The position numbers were made by a program, and so were the translations under genes. Under the pieces are notes generated by a model. It saw nothing but the letters and a program-made list of their open reading frames with translations. It was not told the origin of the DNA and did no database searches. Positions 54,001-63,000 of a stretch of DNA of 64,000 nt are shown here, one piece after another (the first letter of the stretch is position 1; each line of letters begins with the position of its first letter). Origin of the DNA: Azotimanducus sp965199815 (GTDB lineage Bacteria; Pseudomonadota; Gammaproteobacteria; Pseudomonadales; Azotimanducaceae); assembly GCA_965199815.1 (NCBI GenBank), contig CBDATE010000018.1:186001-250000 (forward strand), given 5' to 3'.

Positions 54001-57000
54001 GGCACGGCGACCGGTGCCTGGGGAAGCGATGTCACCTGGGACTGGACGCAGGTGGACGCTGCGAATTCGGATACATCGGTCACCAACGGCGTGGTGCTGA
54101 CGGATGCCGACAAGGCCACCGCCACCTTCACTGCTCCGCCTGCCGCCGAAACCCTGTATTTCAGGCTTGTCGTCACGCCAACATCGGGGACACAACAGGG
54201 TGCTGCCGCGAGCCTCCCCGACTGGGTCACGGTCGCGGCCAACTCGGCACCGACTGTCAACAGGGCGATTCCCGATCAGGTGGTGCAGCAGGACACACTT
54301 TTCAGCTACACCTTCCCGGAGGACACCTTTGTCGATGCGGATGGCCACGCGCTCACTTATACGGCATCGCTGGCGGACGCTGGCGCGCTCCCTGCGTGGC
54401 TCGGGTTCGACGATGACTCGCGCACCTTCGAAGGCACTCCCGACAGTGCACAAACGGGCACGGACCTGTCGCTGCGGGTGACTGCGGATGACGGCAACGG
54501 GGGCAGGGTCGAGGCCGCCTTCCTGCTCGAGGTGGCCGAGACGGATGTCTGCACACGTACTCCGCAAGTGCGCAGCGCGATTGTCGGCAAGGTGTCCGGT
54601 GTCACCAGATGCGCCGACCTGACCGTCGCGCACCTGACCGGCATCACCGGGGAGCTGCGACTGCGTAGCCTGGGGAGCCTGCGGGCAAATGACTTCGCCG
54701 GGCTGACCGCGCTGACATCGCTGGATCTGGGGAACAACAGTCTGCGTTCCCTGCCTGCGGGCATATTTGATTCTCTCGATTCGCTGCAAACCCTGATTCT
54801 GATCAACAACCGGCTCGGTGTACAGGGTGCCTTGCCCGACGGTATCTTTGCGCCGCTCACAGCGCTGCAAAGCCTGTTCCTGGGCTTCAATCCGAGCCCG
54901 CTCCCCGGCATCACGAATACGACCTTCAGGCCGACGGTGAGTGCCGGTGCCGACCGGCAGGTTTCCACCGGTGCCACGGTGCAGCTGGTCGCCACGGCGA
55001 CTGGCCCCTGGGGCAACAGCCTGGACTGGCAGTGGACTCAGGTGGACGGTGCAACATCAATGACGGCGGTCACGGGCGGCATCAACCTGTCGGGTACCGA
55101 CACTGCGACAGCATCCTTCGTTGCGCCATTGGCGGTCATGGAAACGGAGCTGTATTTCAGGCTCGAGGGCACTCCGCCAAGCGGTGCCGAAAACTCGGCC
55201 GCCAGCGACATTGACCACATAACCGTGACCGTGACGGAAAACAACGACCCTTTCGCGGCGGACAGCAGCCTGACGATACCCGAGGACACCACGCATATCT
55301 TCACCGTGGAGGATTTCAGCTTCGCGGACGGGGACCTCGGCGACATGCTGGGCAATGTGACCATCGCCTCCTTGCAGACATCGGGAACGCTGGCCTTCGC
55401 CGGTTCCAATGTGACTGTCGATCAGAAGATCACCATGAGCGACATCAAGGCCGGCAGGTTGCAGTTCACGCCGGCCACCAACGCCCATGCCAGTCCCTAT
55501 GCCAGCTTCACCTACCGGGTTGGCGACGGCATGTCCGACAGTCCGGCCATCTACACCATGATCATCAATGTCACTGCGGTGAACGATGCGCCCGTGGTCG
55601 CCACCCCGATTCCCGATCAGTCGGCCAGGATCGACACCGTGTTCAGCTACGCCTTCCCGGAGCCCACCTTCAGTGATGTGGAAGGCGATACGCTGACCTA
55701 TGCAGTGAGCCTCGCGAACGGTGACGATCGGCCGACCTGGCTGATGTTCGACCCGTCCACCCGACTCATCTCGGGTACGCCGACGGTGGCGAATGCCGGC
55801 AGGCTGGAGCTGCGCGTGACCGCCAGTGATGCCTCGGCCTCGGTCAGCGATACCTTCTCCATTCTGGTGACCGCAACCGATGTCTGCGACCGCACCGCAC
55901 AGGTGCGCGATGTCATTGTCGCCGCCGCCGACAACATCAGCGACTGTATCGATCTCACCCCGACCGCGCTCGCGGCCATCGACAGGCTGACCATTGCCGA
56001 CGCGAATCTGGCCAGCCTGGCGGCAGGCGACCTTGCCGGGCTGAGCGGATTGCAGGTGCTCGACCTGGATCTGACGGGCAGTTCCCTGTCGAGCTTGCCG
56101 ACAGGCATCTTCGATGAACTGACCGCATTGCAGACGCTGAACCTGAATAGCGGGCGCAGCCTGTCCTCGCTGCCTGCGGGCATCTTCGATGCGCTCACCG
56201 CGCTCACGCGATTGAACCTGTTCGGCAATCAGCTGCAATCACTGCCCGCGAATGCGTTCGATACACTCACCGAACTGCAAGCGCTGAGCATCAACAGCAA
56301 TCGCCTGACATCGCTGTCGCCAAATGTCTTCGCCACGCTCACCAAACTGACATCGCTCAGTCTGGACAACAACCTCCTGAGCAATCTGCCGGAGGATGTC
56401 TTCGAACCGCTCACGGCGCTCACGCTTCTGCAATTGAACGGCAACAGCGGTGCGCCTTTCCGCCCGACGGTGGATGCCGGTGCCGACATCACCGTGTCTG
56501 GCGGGACGATGGTGACGCTGTCGGGAACCGTCACCGGTGCCTGGGGCAATAACGTCACCTGGGAATGGACCCAGGTAGATGCGGCCGAATCGGACACGGC
56601 AGCTACCGAGAACCCCGTGATACTGATCAACGCGACGAGTGCCATGGCTTCGTTCACCGCGCCAGTGTCACCCACATCCCTGTATTTCCGGCTGCTGGTC
56701 ACCCCGACACCGGCCACCTCGACCGCAACCGGCGGCACTGCCAGCACCATCGATTGGGTGACGGTGTCGGTCGCGGCCGTGCCCGTGCTGGCGAACACTA
56801 TTCCCGACCAGAGCGCGGTGCCGGGCGCACTCTTCACCTATGCTGTCCCGGACAACACATTTACCGATGCCGACAGCGCAACGCTGAATTACCAGGCAGT
56901 GCAGGAGGATGGCAGCGCGCTCCCCGGCTGGCTGACATTCACGCCAGCCACCGCCACCTTCTCCGGTACGCCGAATACTTCCGACCTCGGCAACCTGTCG

Positions 57001-60000
57001 GTAAGAGTGACCGCCAGCGACGACAACGGCGGCTCCGTGAGCGACACCTTCGTCATTTCCGTGTTCCCGACGGATGTCTGCCTGCGCACCAGACAAGTGC
57101 GCGAGGTCATCCTTGGTGCCATTTCCGGTGTCAGTGACTGCGCTGATGTGACACCCGCCCAGCTTGCGGGAATTACCTCGTTGCGCCTGACTGGCAGCAC
57201 TCTTGTCAGCCTGCAGGCGAGAGATTTGGGCGGGCTGACCGGATTGACCGCGCTGTCATTCTTCGGCAATGACAACTTCACAACGCTGGCTGCGGGCGCG
57301 TTCGACTCGCTCACCGCGCTCGAGTATCTGTATCTGTATGACAACAACCTGCAGTCGCTGCCTGCGGGCATTTTTGACAATCTCACCCGGCTGCAAGTGC
57401 TGAATATGCGGCGAAACAGCCTGGAGTCCTTGCCTGCAGGCGTGTTTGACTCGCTCGCATTGCTGCAGTGGATTTTTCTTGATGGCAACCGCCTGCAAAG
57501 CCTGCCCGATGATGTTTTTGCTCGTCTCAGGCGGTTGACCAGAGACGCACTACTGCGCCTCGCGGACAACTCCGGAGCGCCCTTCGCGCCCGTGGTGGAG
57601 GCCAGTGCCAACCAACTTGTGGCGGGAGGTGCGCGTGTGCGCCTTGGCGCGACGGTCAGCGGTGCCTGGGGCGACAACGTCACCTGGGCCTGGACGCAGG
57701 TGGACGGTGCGCGCTCGAACACGCCGGTCAGCACCGCGAACAGAGTGGCGCTATCCGGTGCCAGCAGCGCACAGCTGTCATTCACCGCTCCGTCGGGCAT
57801 GAACGAAACGCTGTATTTCCGGGTCGTCGCTACGCCCTGGCCGGGTGTGGTGGACGAGGGGATTGCCGTCGGCAGCGACTGGGTGCAGGTGGAAACCAAT
57901 CCGACGAATGTGTGTGCACGAACGCCAGCGGTGCGTCTCGGCATCGTCATCAGGACGGTTGATATCAGCCTCGATAGAAAAATCCGGGACGGTCAGTATG
58001 CAGAGGCGCTCGCAGACAGTGCAAGGCTGTGCAGCACCATCACTCCTGACGGCCCCCAAGGGCTCTCGTCGGTCATGACACTCGATGTCATCGACAGTGG
58101 CAGTTTGCAGGCAGGCGACTTCAATGGACTGACCAAGCTGCGACAACTGCGTCTGGCCGGCAATCGTTTGCAGTCCCTGCCGCCCGGCATTTTCGATTCC
58201 ATCACCACGCTCGAAGAGCTGTTCCTGTTCGGGAACGATCTGACATCCATACCTGCGGGTCTCTTCGACCGACTCACCGGACTGACGAAACTGGATCTGA
58301 GCCAGAACCTCCTGTCATCCTTGCCCGAGCGGATATTCCAGCCTCTCGGGATGCTGGAGGTGGTGAATCTGTCCGGAGGTCGCAGGGACGAGAACGGCAA
58401 CCTGATCGGCAATCCCGGTGCCCCCTTCCTGCCGACGGTGAATGCCGGATCCGATCAGTTGGTGGCTTCCGGCACCAGCGTGAAGCTGCCGGCAAGGGTG
58501 AGCGGGCCCTGGGGCAACAACGTGACCTGGGCCTGGACGCAGGTGGACGGCCCGCGTTCGAATACGCCGGTCAGTTCTTCGCGGCGGGTGACGCTCGAAG
58601 GTGACACCAGCGCCGAACCCTCGTTCACCGCTCCGAACGAGAGCATACGCCTGTATTTCAGGCTCGTTGCGACACCTGTGCCGGCACCGCAGACAAGTAC
58701 CCTGATGGGCGTATCCAGCGGCTTGCGAGGCGGCGAAGCCAGCGCGCCCGACTGGGTGACGGTGACGGTCGATGCGACCGGTGTGTGTGCGCGCACCCCG
58801 GAGGTGCGTGATGCCCTCCTCGAAGCTGTTCCCACTGTCGATTCCTGTGCCTTCATGGACCCGGCAAGCCTTGCCAGTATCACCAGCCTGGACCTTTCCA
58901 ACAGCGGTCCGGGCAGCTCGAGACCGGACAGCGGTCTGTTCCGCCTGCAGGCGGATGATTTTGCCGGCCTGACCGGGCTCGAGACCTTGCGTCTCGATGG
59001 CAACCGCCTGTTGACGGAGTTGCCGCCAGGCATCTTCGCCTCACTCACGGCATTGACCGAGCTCCGGCTCGATGGCAACCGCCTGACCGCGCTGCCCTCC
59101 GGGTTGTTCGCTGCGCTCGGTAATCTGGCGCGCCTGCGTCTTGATGGCAATCGCCTGACGGACTTGCCGACAAACATCTTCGAACCGCTCGACAAGCTCA
59201 CCACGCTGCGACTCGAAGGCAATCCCGGCGCGCCTTTCAAGCCCGTGGCCAACGCCGGCGAGGACCAGCTTGTGGCCGGAGGCAGCGAGGCGCGGCTCAG
59301 CGGAAGCGCCACCGGTGCCTGGGGCAGCAATGTCCTCTGGCGCTGGCAGCAAGTGGACAGCGAAGGCTCGGATGCGCCGGTCGCGGACGCTGTCATCCTG
59401 AGTGATGCCAACGCAGCCAGCACAACATTCCGTGCCCCGAACACAGCCGCCACGCGCACTTTCATGCTCGTCGTCACCCCTGCGCCGGCGGCATCGCTGG
59501 TGCGTGGCATTGCTGCCAGCGACCCCGACTGGGTGGTGGTGGGCGTGGGCGACAATATTGCGCCCAGGCTGGCGACCTCAATAGAGAATCTGCCGCTGGT
59601 GCGGCCGGGCAGGATGCTCAGCTATACCGTTCCGGAGGCAACCTTCGTTGATGACAATGGTGATGCCCTCAGCTATACGCTCACCAGAGAGGACGGCAGT
59701 GGCCTGCCCATCTGGCTGAGCTTTGATGCCGAGCAGCGCACACTGTCGGGGATGCCGGGCAGCGCGGATGCCGGCAGCTTCTCGGTGCGGCTGGTCGCCA
59801 GAGATGGCAAGGGCGGGGCGGCATCCGCCATTTTCATCATTACCGTGGCACAAACAGATGTCTGCCTGCGCACACCGCGGGTGCGCGACCTGATCGTCGC
59901 GGCCGTTGCCGGTGTCAGCGATTGCAGCGACCTGACCGCCGCCCAGCTGGCCGCCATTACCAGCTTGCGCTTTATCGAGGAGCTCGATTTCGGTACAGCT

Positions 60001-60021
60001 TCGATCCACTGCCAATGGTGA
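48013..60021 (+). CDS. Giant secreted LRR / Ig-like modular protein, first part (4002 aa)
   Basis: After a probable signal sequence (hydrophobic stretch 'TLLGTSLAILLSISAAAQA' near residue 110; the true start may be ATG 48175 or GTG 48235) the protein consists of repeated modules of roughly 280-445 residues. Each has (1) a Cys-bearing cap, 'DVCxRTxxVRdaI' then 'DC' about 15 residues later; (2) two to seven leucine-rich repeats of type LxxLxLxxNxLxxLPxxxF; (3) an Ig/PKD-like domain with 'GAWGxxVTWxWTQVD' and 'LYFRL...P'; (4) a putative-Ig/cadherin-like domain ('IPDQ', 'FsYtfP', 'LPxWLxF', 'FsGtP'). Caps start near 48425, 49324, 50221, 51121, 52252, 53365, 54544, 55879, 57073, 57906, 58780 and 59857. 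An extra cadherin-like domain sits in module 7 (55250-55590). It is likely an extracellular adhesion or binding protein. The frame ends at a TGA just after 60000; coding continues in another frame. Confidence 0.85.
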   Translation: MVCRQGFLGCAHACIFHILSISRIPTNHTFNPEQLAAALIPNPPSLLQNVRCTRMCGVRRLIGVVQAVLPWRGKVIGTPRPTPRPWHSRLPGTGIATLLSAPAATLLGTSLAILLSISAAAQAPPDPPGQPEPPPQTDVCDRTPEVRDAILDAVLGVTDCTALTPAQLSAITSLIVSDADLVSLKAEDFRGLTTLARLNLDNNRLPSLPTGIFSSLDLDMLTNLDLRGNPGAPFRPTVSAGADQTVAVGAQGTLQGTVSGAWGDRVTWQWTQVVAAESTTPIIDAAVPLTDATSASASFTASAVDATLYFMVTASPATGIGKGVASATDWVQVRVGTGNTAPRVENEIPDQFAEPGARFSYVIPEDAFTDVNGDPLTFAATREDGRALPSWLAFTADTRSFSGNLPNLNNISLTIRVTASDGVDSVSDIFALVVAPNDVCTRTRGVRDAIVDAIPGVTDCTAVTPAQLSAITSLNISRRGVPGLQDGDFRGLVALTSLNLRGNRLSSLPRDIFNSLGTLTNLELRSNPGAPFRPVANAGADQSVAVGAQGGLQGAVSGAWGPRVTWRWTQVRAPGSRMPVTGGVRLTSSSVIVAASFTAPTSNTTLYFMLEVTPATGIGRGAASGVDWVAVRVGTGNAAPRVVGQIPDQRAMPGASFSYTVPANLFADANNDPLTYTAERANGTALPAWLAFNSDTRTFSGIPPSAEAGKSLSITVTASDAVDSISASFVIVVTASNVCERTSEISAAIVAAVSGVDDCADVTPAQLAAINTLFVSPSKTLASLEADDFGGMTRLSELSLVDSGLVRPLTENVFDSLTSLVFLNLSGNPGAPFSPTANAGADRAVPVGSRVTLRGAVTGAWGDNVAVEWTQVDGPSSNTRVQAAERVALTGENTATLSFTAPSTATSLHFRLVMAPRTGMGAGVGIGIGTDWVTVTTGTAPVLANPLPDQDATLGASFSYSFPANTFTDVNDTLTYTATQEDGSALPSWLVFTPTTRSFSGTLPNTLASNRLIIRVQASNGVLTTSDTFDILVAETDVCTRTPTVRDAIVAAVPGASDCAELNAAGLAAIEQLVISGKLLANLREGDFAGLTGLTELRLDGNRLTALPANIFASLVRLTELRLDGNRLTALPTNIFDSLAMLTELRLDGNQLNSLPAGLFDQLTELTLLRLDGNRLAALPEATFGSLARLNLLRLDGNDGAPFSPNVTAVAFARVSAGSTVTLRSSVTGSWGNNVTLQWTQVDAPNSDTAATEPLTLAGRDSATASFVAPSGNATLHFRLVASPLPGVGNGAAVSAPDRVTVTVGAGNNAPRVVTSLPDQTAMVGMAFRYVIPDNIFADADSADTFAYAATRADGSPLPTWLGFTAASRTFAGTPQATDAGILSLKVTASDFRGGQARGGSASDVFDMVIAATNVCARTPAVRDEILAAVTGVSDCTALTAANLAAIDELNLSNSNLASLRAGDFEGLTNLRRLRLNNNQLTTLPSGIFASLTVLRELRLNDNQLTALPGGVFDGLSQLTILRLENNRLSSLSAGVFDALTRLRRLRLSGNQLSRLPEGVFERLTMLRTLNVQGNVGAPFVPVASAGEDLGVSAGSAVSLAATATGAWGNNLVWEWTQVEGAQSTTPVVNGVALTNSDKATATFTAPGANLTLYFRVSASPFPSNAAGAAASAPDWVTVTVGAGNNPPRLVTPLLTQAARVGAQFSYTLPGNAFTDADGETLTYAATQADGSARPAWLGFTPGTRTFAGMPQATDAGTLAIEVTATDPAGASASAIFSLVVAETDVCARTPAVRDAIVAAVTGVSDCADLSSVNLAAITSLDLSGKSLASLRTGDFGGLTGLRELNLNSNALTALPQDIFAPLTELKRLRLQDNALASLPDGIFDALGKLTLLRLDENRLSRLRAGVFARLSILTMLDVGDNTLAVLPDGILANKLMLTVLRLDGNQLSALPTDVFAGLPNLTWLYLSGNPGAPFRPTADAGADQPVATGVTVSLNGTATGAWGSDVTWDWTQVDAANSDTSVTNGVVLTDADKATATFTAPPAAETLYFRLVVTPTSGTQQGAAASLPDWVTVAANSAPTVNRAIPDQVVQQDTLFSYTFPEDTFVDADGHALTYTASLADAGALPAWLGFDDDSRTFEGTPDSAQTGTDLSLRVTADDGNGGRVEAAFLLEVAETDVCTRTPQVRSAIVGKVSGVTRCADLTVAHLTGITGELRLRSLGSLRANDFAGLTALTSLDLGNNSLRSLPAGIFDSLDSLQTLILINNRLGVQGALPDGIFAPLTALQSLFLGFNPSPLPGITNTTFRPTVSAGADRQVSTGATVQLVATATGPWGNSLDWQWTQVDGATSMTAVTGGINLSGTDTATASFVAPLAVMETELYFRLEGTPPSGAENSAASDIDHITVTVTENNDPFAADSSLTIPEDTTHIFTVEDFSFADGDLGDMLGNVTIASLQTSGTLAFAGSNVTVDQKITMSDIKAGRLQFTPATNAHASPYASFTYRVGDGMSDSPAIYTMIINVTAVNDAPVVATPIPDQSARIDTVFSYAFPEPTFSDVEGDTLTYAVSLANGDDRPTWLMFDPSTRLISGTPTVANAGRLELRVTASDASASVSDTFSILVTATDVCDRTAQVRDVIVAAADNISDCIDLTPTALAAIDRLTIADANLASLAAGDLAGLSGLQVLDLDLTGSSLSSLPTGIFDELTALQTLNLNSGRSLSSLPAGIFDALTALTRLNLFGNQLQSLPANAFDTLTELQALSINSNRLTSLSPNVFATLTKLTSLSLDNNLLSNLPEDVFEPLTALTLLQLNGNSGAPFRPTVDAGADITVSGGTMVTLSGTVTGAWGNNVTWEWTQVDAAESDTAATENPVILINATSAMASFTAPVSPTSLYFRLLVTPTPATSTATGGTASTIDWVTVSVAAVPVLANTIPDQSAVPGALFTYAVPDNTFTDADSATLNYQAVQEDGSALPGWLTFTPATATFSGTPNTSDLGNLSVRVTASDDNGGSVSDTFVISVFPTDVCLRTRQVREVILGAISGVSDCADVTPAQLAGITSLRLTGSTLVSLQARDLGGLTGLTALSFFGNDNFTTLAAGAFDSLTALEYLYLYDNNLQSLPAGIFDNLTRLQVLNMRRNSLESLPAGVFDSLALLQWIFLDGNRLQSLPDDVFARLRRLTRDALLRLADNSGAPFAPVVEASANQLVAGGARVRLGATVSGAWGDNVTWAWTQVDGARSNTPVSTANRVALSGASSAQLSFTAPSGMNETLYFRVVATPWPGVVDEGIAVGSDWVQVETNPTNVCARTPAVRLGIVIRTVDISLDRKIRDGQYAEALADSARLCSTITPDGPQGLSSVMTLDVIDSGSLQAGDFNGLTKLRQLRLAGNRLQSLPPGIFDSITTLEELFLFGNDLTSIPAGLFDRLTGLTKLDLSQNLLSSLPERIFQPLGMLEVVNLSGGRRDENGNLIGNPGAPFLPTVNAGSDQLVASGTSVKLPARVSGPWGNNVTWAWTQVDGPRSNTPVSSSRRVTLEGDTSAEPSFTAPNESIRLYFRLVATPVPAPQTSTLMGVSSGLRGGEASAPDWVTVTVDATGVCARTPEVRDALLEAVPTVDSCAFMDPASLASITSLDLSNSGPGSSRPDSGLFRLQADDFAGLTGLETLRLDGNRLLTELPPGIFASLTALTELRLDGNRLTALPSGLFAALGNLARLRLDGNRLTDLPTNIFEPLDKLTTLRLEGNPGAPFKPVANAGEDQLVAGGSEARLSGSATGAWGSNVLWRWQQVDSEGSDAPVADAVILSDANAASTTFRAPNTAATRTFMLVVTPAPAASLVRGIAASDPDWVVVGVGDNIAPRLATSIENLPLVRPGRMLSYTVPEATFVDDNGDALSYTLTREDGSGLPIWLSFDAEQRTLSGMPGSADAGSFSVRLVARDGKGGAASAIFIITVAQTDVCLRTPRVRDLIVAAVAGVSDCSDLTAAQLAAITSLRFIEELDFGTASIHCQW

Positions 60022-63000
60022 AGATAATCGGCTTGGGAGCCTGCAGCCGGGGGATTTCGCCGGGTTGACCGGCCTGCAGGAGTTGCGCATCATCGGCAGC
60101 AGTTTCGGCGACTTCATACTGAGATCCCTGCCTGCGGGTATTTTCGATGATCTGACCGAGTTGACGACGCTGAGGCTGAATAACAACAGTCTGGTGTCGC
60201 TCCCCGCGAATGTCTTCTCGCGGCTGAAGAAACTGCAGGAACTGCGGATAAACAATAATCCGCTCTCATCCCTGTCCGCGGATGTTTTCGCTGGCTTGAC
60301 GGAGCTGAGGGTGCTGGACATGGAAGGCTTGGGGACAGAGGGGCTGGCATCTCTGCCGCCGGGTATCTTTGATGATCTGACCAGTCTGACGAGACTGCTA
60401 CTGAAACGCAATCAGCTGCGGTCGCTGCCCGAGAATATCTTCGAGCCGCTCACGTCGCTGACGGAATTGAATCTGGGCAACAGACTGGAAGGCAATCCCG
60501 GCCGACCCTTCAAGCCAACGGTGGAAGCGGGTGTCGATCAGCAGGCGGCCGCCGGTGCCGAGGTGGTGCTGCGCGCAACCACGAGCGGTGCCTGGGGCAG
60601 CAATGTCATCTGGCAATGGACGCAGGTGGATGGCCCGCAATCGACCACCGCAGTGGCGAACGGCGTACGCTTGACGGATGCCGACACTCCCAGGGCCTCC
60701 TTCATCGCCCCGGAAATGGCCGGAACCCTGTATTTCCGGGTTGAGGTCACGCCGAAGTCCGGGGCAGACGAGAGGAACTTCGGCACCGCCAGCACCAGCG
60801 ACTACATGCAGGTCTCCACCAACGCCTTCCCCGAGGTTGCCAACCCGCTGCTCGATCAATGGGTGGTGCCGGGCACCCAGTACAGCTTCACCTTTCCCGA
60901 GAACACCTTCGTCGATGCGGATGGTCATACGCTGACCTACCGGGCACTCAGGTCGGATGACACAGAGCCGCCCTCGTGGCTGATGTTTGACGCAGCAACG
61001 CGCACCTTCTCGGGTACGCCGCCTGCGGCGGCCACCAACACCAGGATTTCGCTCAAGGTGCGCGCGACCGACGGCAATGGCGGGTTGATCGAGGATGCCT
61101 TCGATCTCCTGGTTGCGGCGAGCGATGTCTGCCTGCGCACACCCGCGGTGCGTGATGCCCTTGTCAGTGCCATCCCCGCGGCCAGCGACTGCTTTGCCGT
61201 CACGCCCGCCCAGCTTGCGACCATCACGAGTCTGGACCTTTCCGGTGAGCGACTGGTCAGCCTGGGCCTGCTCGACTTCGGCGGTCTGGAGAAACTGACC
61301 ACTCTGGAGCTGCATGAAAACCTGCTCACAACCCTGCCCGCGCGGGTTTTCGATGGCTTGACGGCGCTGACGCAGCTGGAACTGTACAGCAACCGCCTGA
61401 CCAGCCTGCCGGCCAATGCCTTTGCGGGTCTGCCGAAACTGACACGACTGACGCTCGACAACAACGAACTGACAACCCTGACCGCGGGGGTTTTCAATGG
61501 CCTGACGGCGCTGACGCAGCTGGAACTGTACAGCAACCGCCTGACAACCCTGCCGGCCAACATCTTCGAAGATCTCGGGCAACTGCAAGAGCTGCAGCTG
61601 GACCAAAACCGCCTGACCAGCCTGCCCGCGACCGTATTCGCTCCGCTCGTGAAATTGCGGGTGCTGTATCTGTATGAAAACCGCCTGAACGCACTGCCCG
61701 ACAACATCTTTTCCACACTTGTGGAACTGGCGGAGCTGGATTTGCAAGACAACCCGGGCGTGCCCTTCACGCTTGCGGTGGATGCCGGTGCCAACCAGAC
61801 GGTCGCTCTGGGTGCCGATGTCACTCTGCGGGGTGCGACGACCGGTGTCTGGGGGGACAGACTGTTGAGCTGGCAGTGGACCCAGGTGGATGGCCCAAGT
61901 TCCAGCACGCCGCTCGCCGATGGCGTGACAGCGACCAGCGCTGCCGGCTTCAATGGCCAGAATGTCGAGTTCAAGGCCCCCGACAAGAACGCGACCCTGT
62001 ATTTCAGGCTGTTCGCCACGCCTTCGCTGAAGAGGCTGTCGATCTCCGAGGACATCAAAATCCCCCAAGGTGCTGTCGCCGGCCCACCTGACTGGGTCAC
62101 GATCACTGTGGGGGCCGGCAACAACGCGCCCGAGGTGGCAAACCAGATTCCCGATCAGCCGGTGCAGGTGGCAACAGCGCTCAGTTACACCTTCCCCGAG
62201 AACTCCTTTGTCGATGCCGATAACGAATCCCTCAGCTACACGGCAAGCAAGGCGGATGGCGGTGAGTTGCCCTCATGGCTGATGTTTGACCGGACAACGC
62301 GTACCTTCTCGGGTACGCCGCCGACCTCGGTCGGTACGCTGCCGTTCAGGTTGACGGTGGCGGTGGAGGCGACCGACCCCAACAACGCGTCGGTGCGTGA
62401 CACCTTTGACGTGGTGGTGACCGAGACGGATGTGTGCAACCGCTCGGCGGGGGTGCGCAACCTGATTGTCGTTAACGTCTCAGGCATCAACGACTGCGCG
62501 GATGTAACGCCTGCTCAGCTCGCGAACATCCCGGACATATCCGCGAGCTTTCTGCTCAGAACCAGTGGCATCAAGGCGGGCGACTTCGCGGGGCTGACCG
62601 GATTGGTTTTGCTCAATATCACGAGCAACAATCTCCGCTCGCTGCCCGCGAATATCTTCGATCCGCTGACGAAGCTGCAGACTTTGCGAATGGGCAGCAA
62701 CTGCTATGGAGGAGAATTGCCCGAAAATCTGTTCGCCAGGCTCGCCGAGCTGACGACCCTGGACCTTAGAAGCGCGTGCCGCAACAGCCTGCCCGCCGGG
62801 ATGTTCGATACGCTCACCAAGCTCAGGAGTCTGAATCTGGAAAATAACAGCCTGCGTAGCCTGCCCGCCGGGGTGTTCGATATGCTCACCGAGCTGACCA
62901 CTCTGAACCTGGCATTCAACTTGTTTGCCTCGAACGCGCTGCGCGACGATGTCTTCAAGCCACTGACGAAGTTGCGGAGCCTGCGGCTGAACAATAACAC

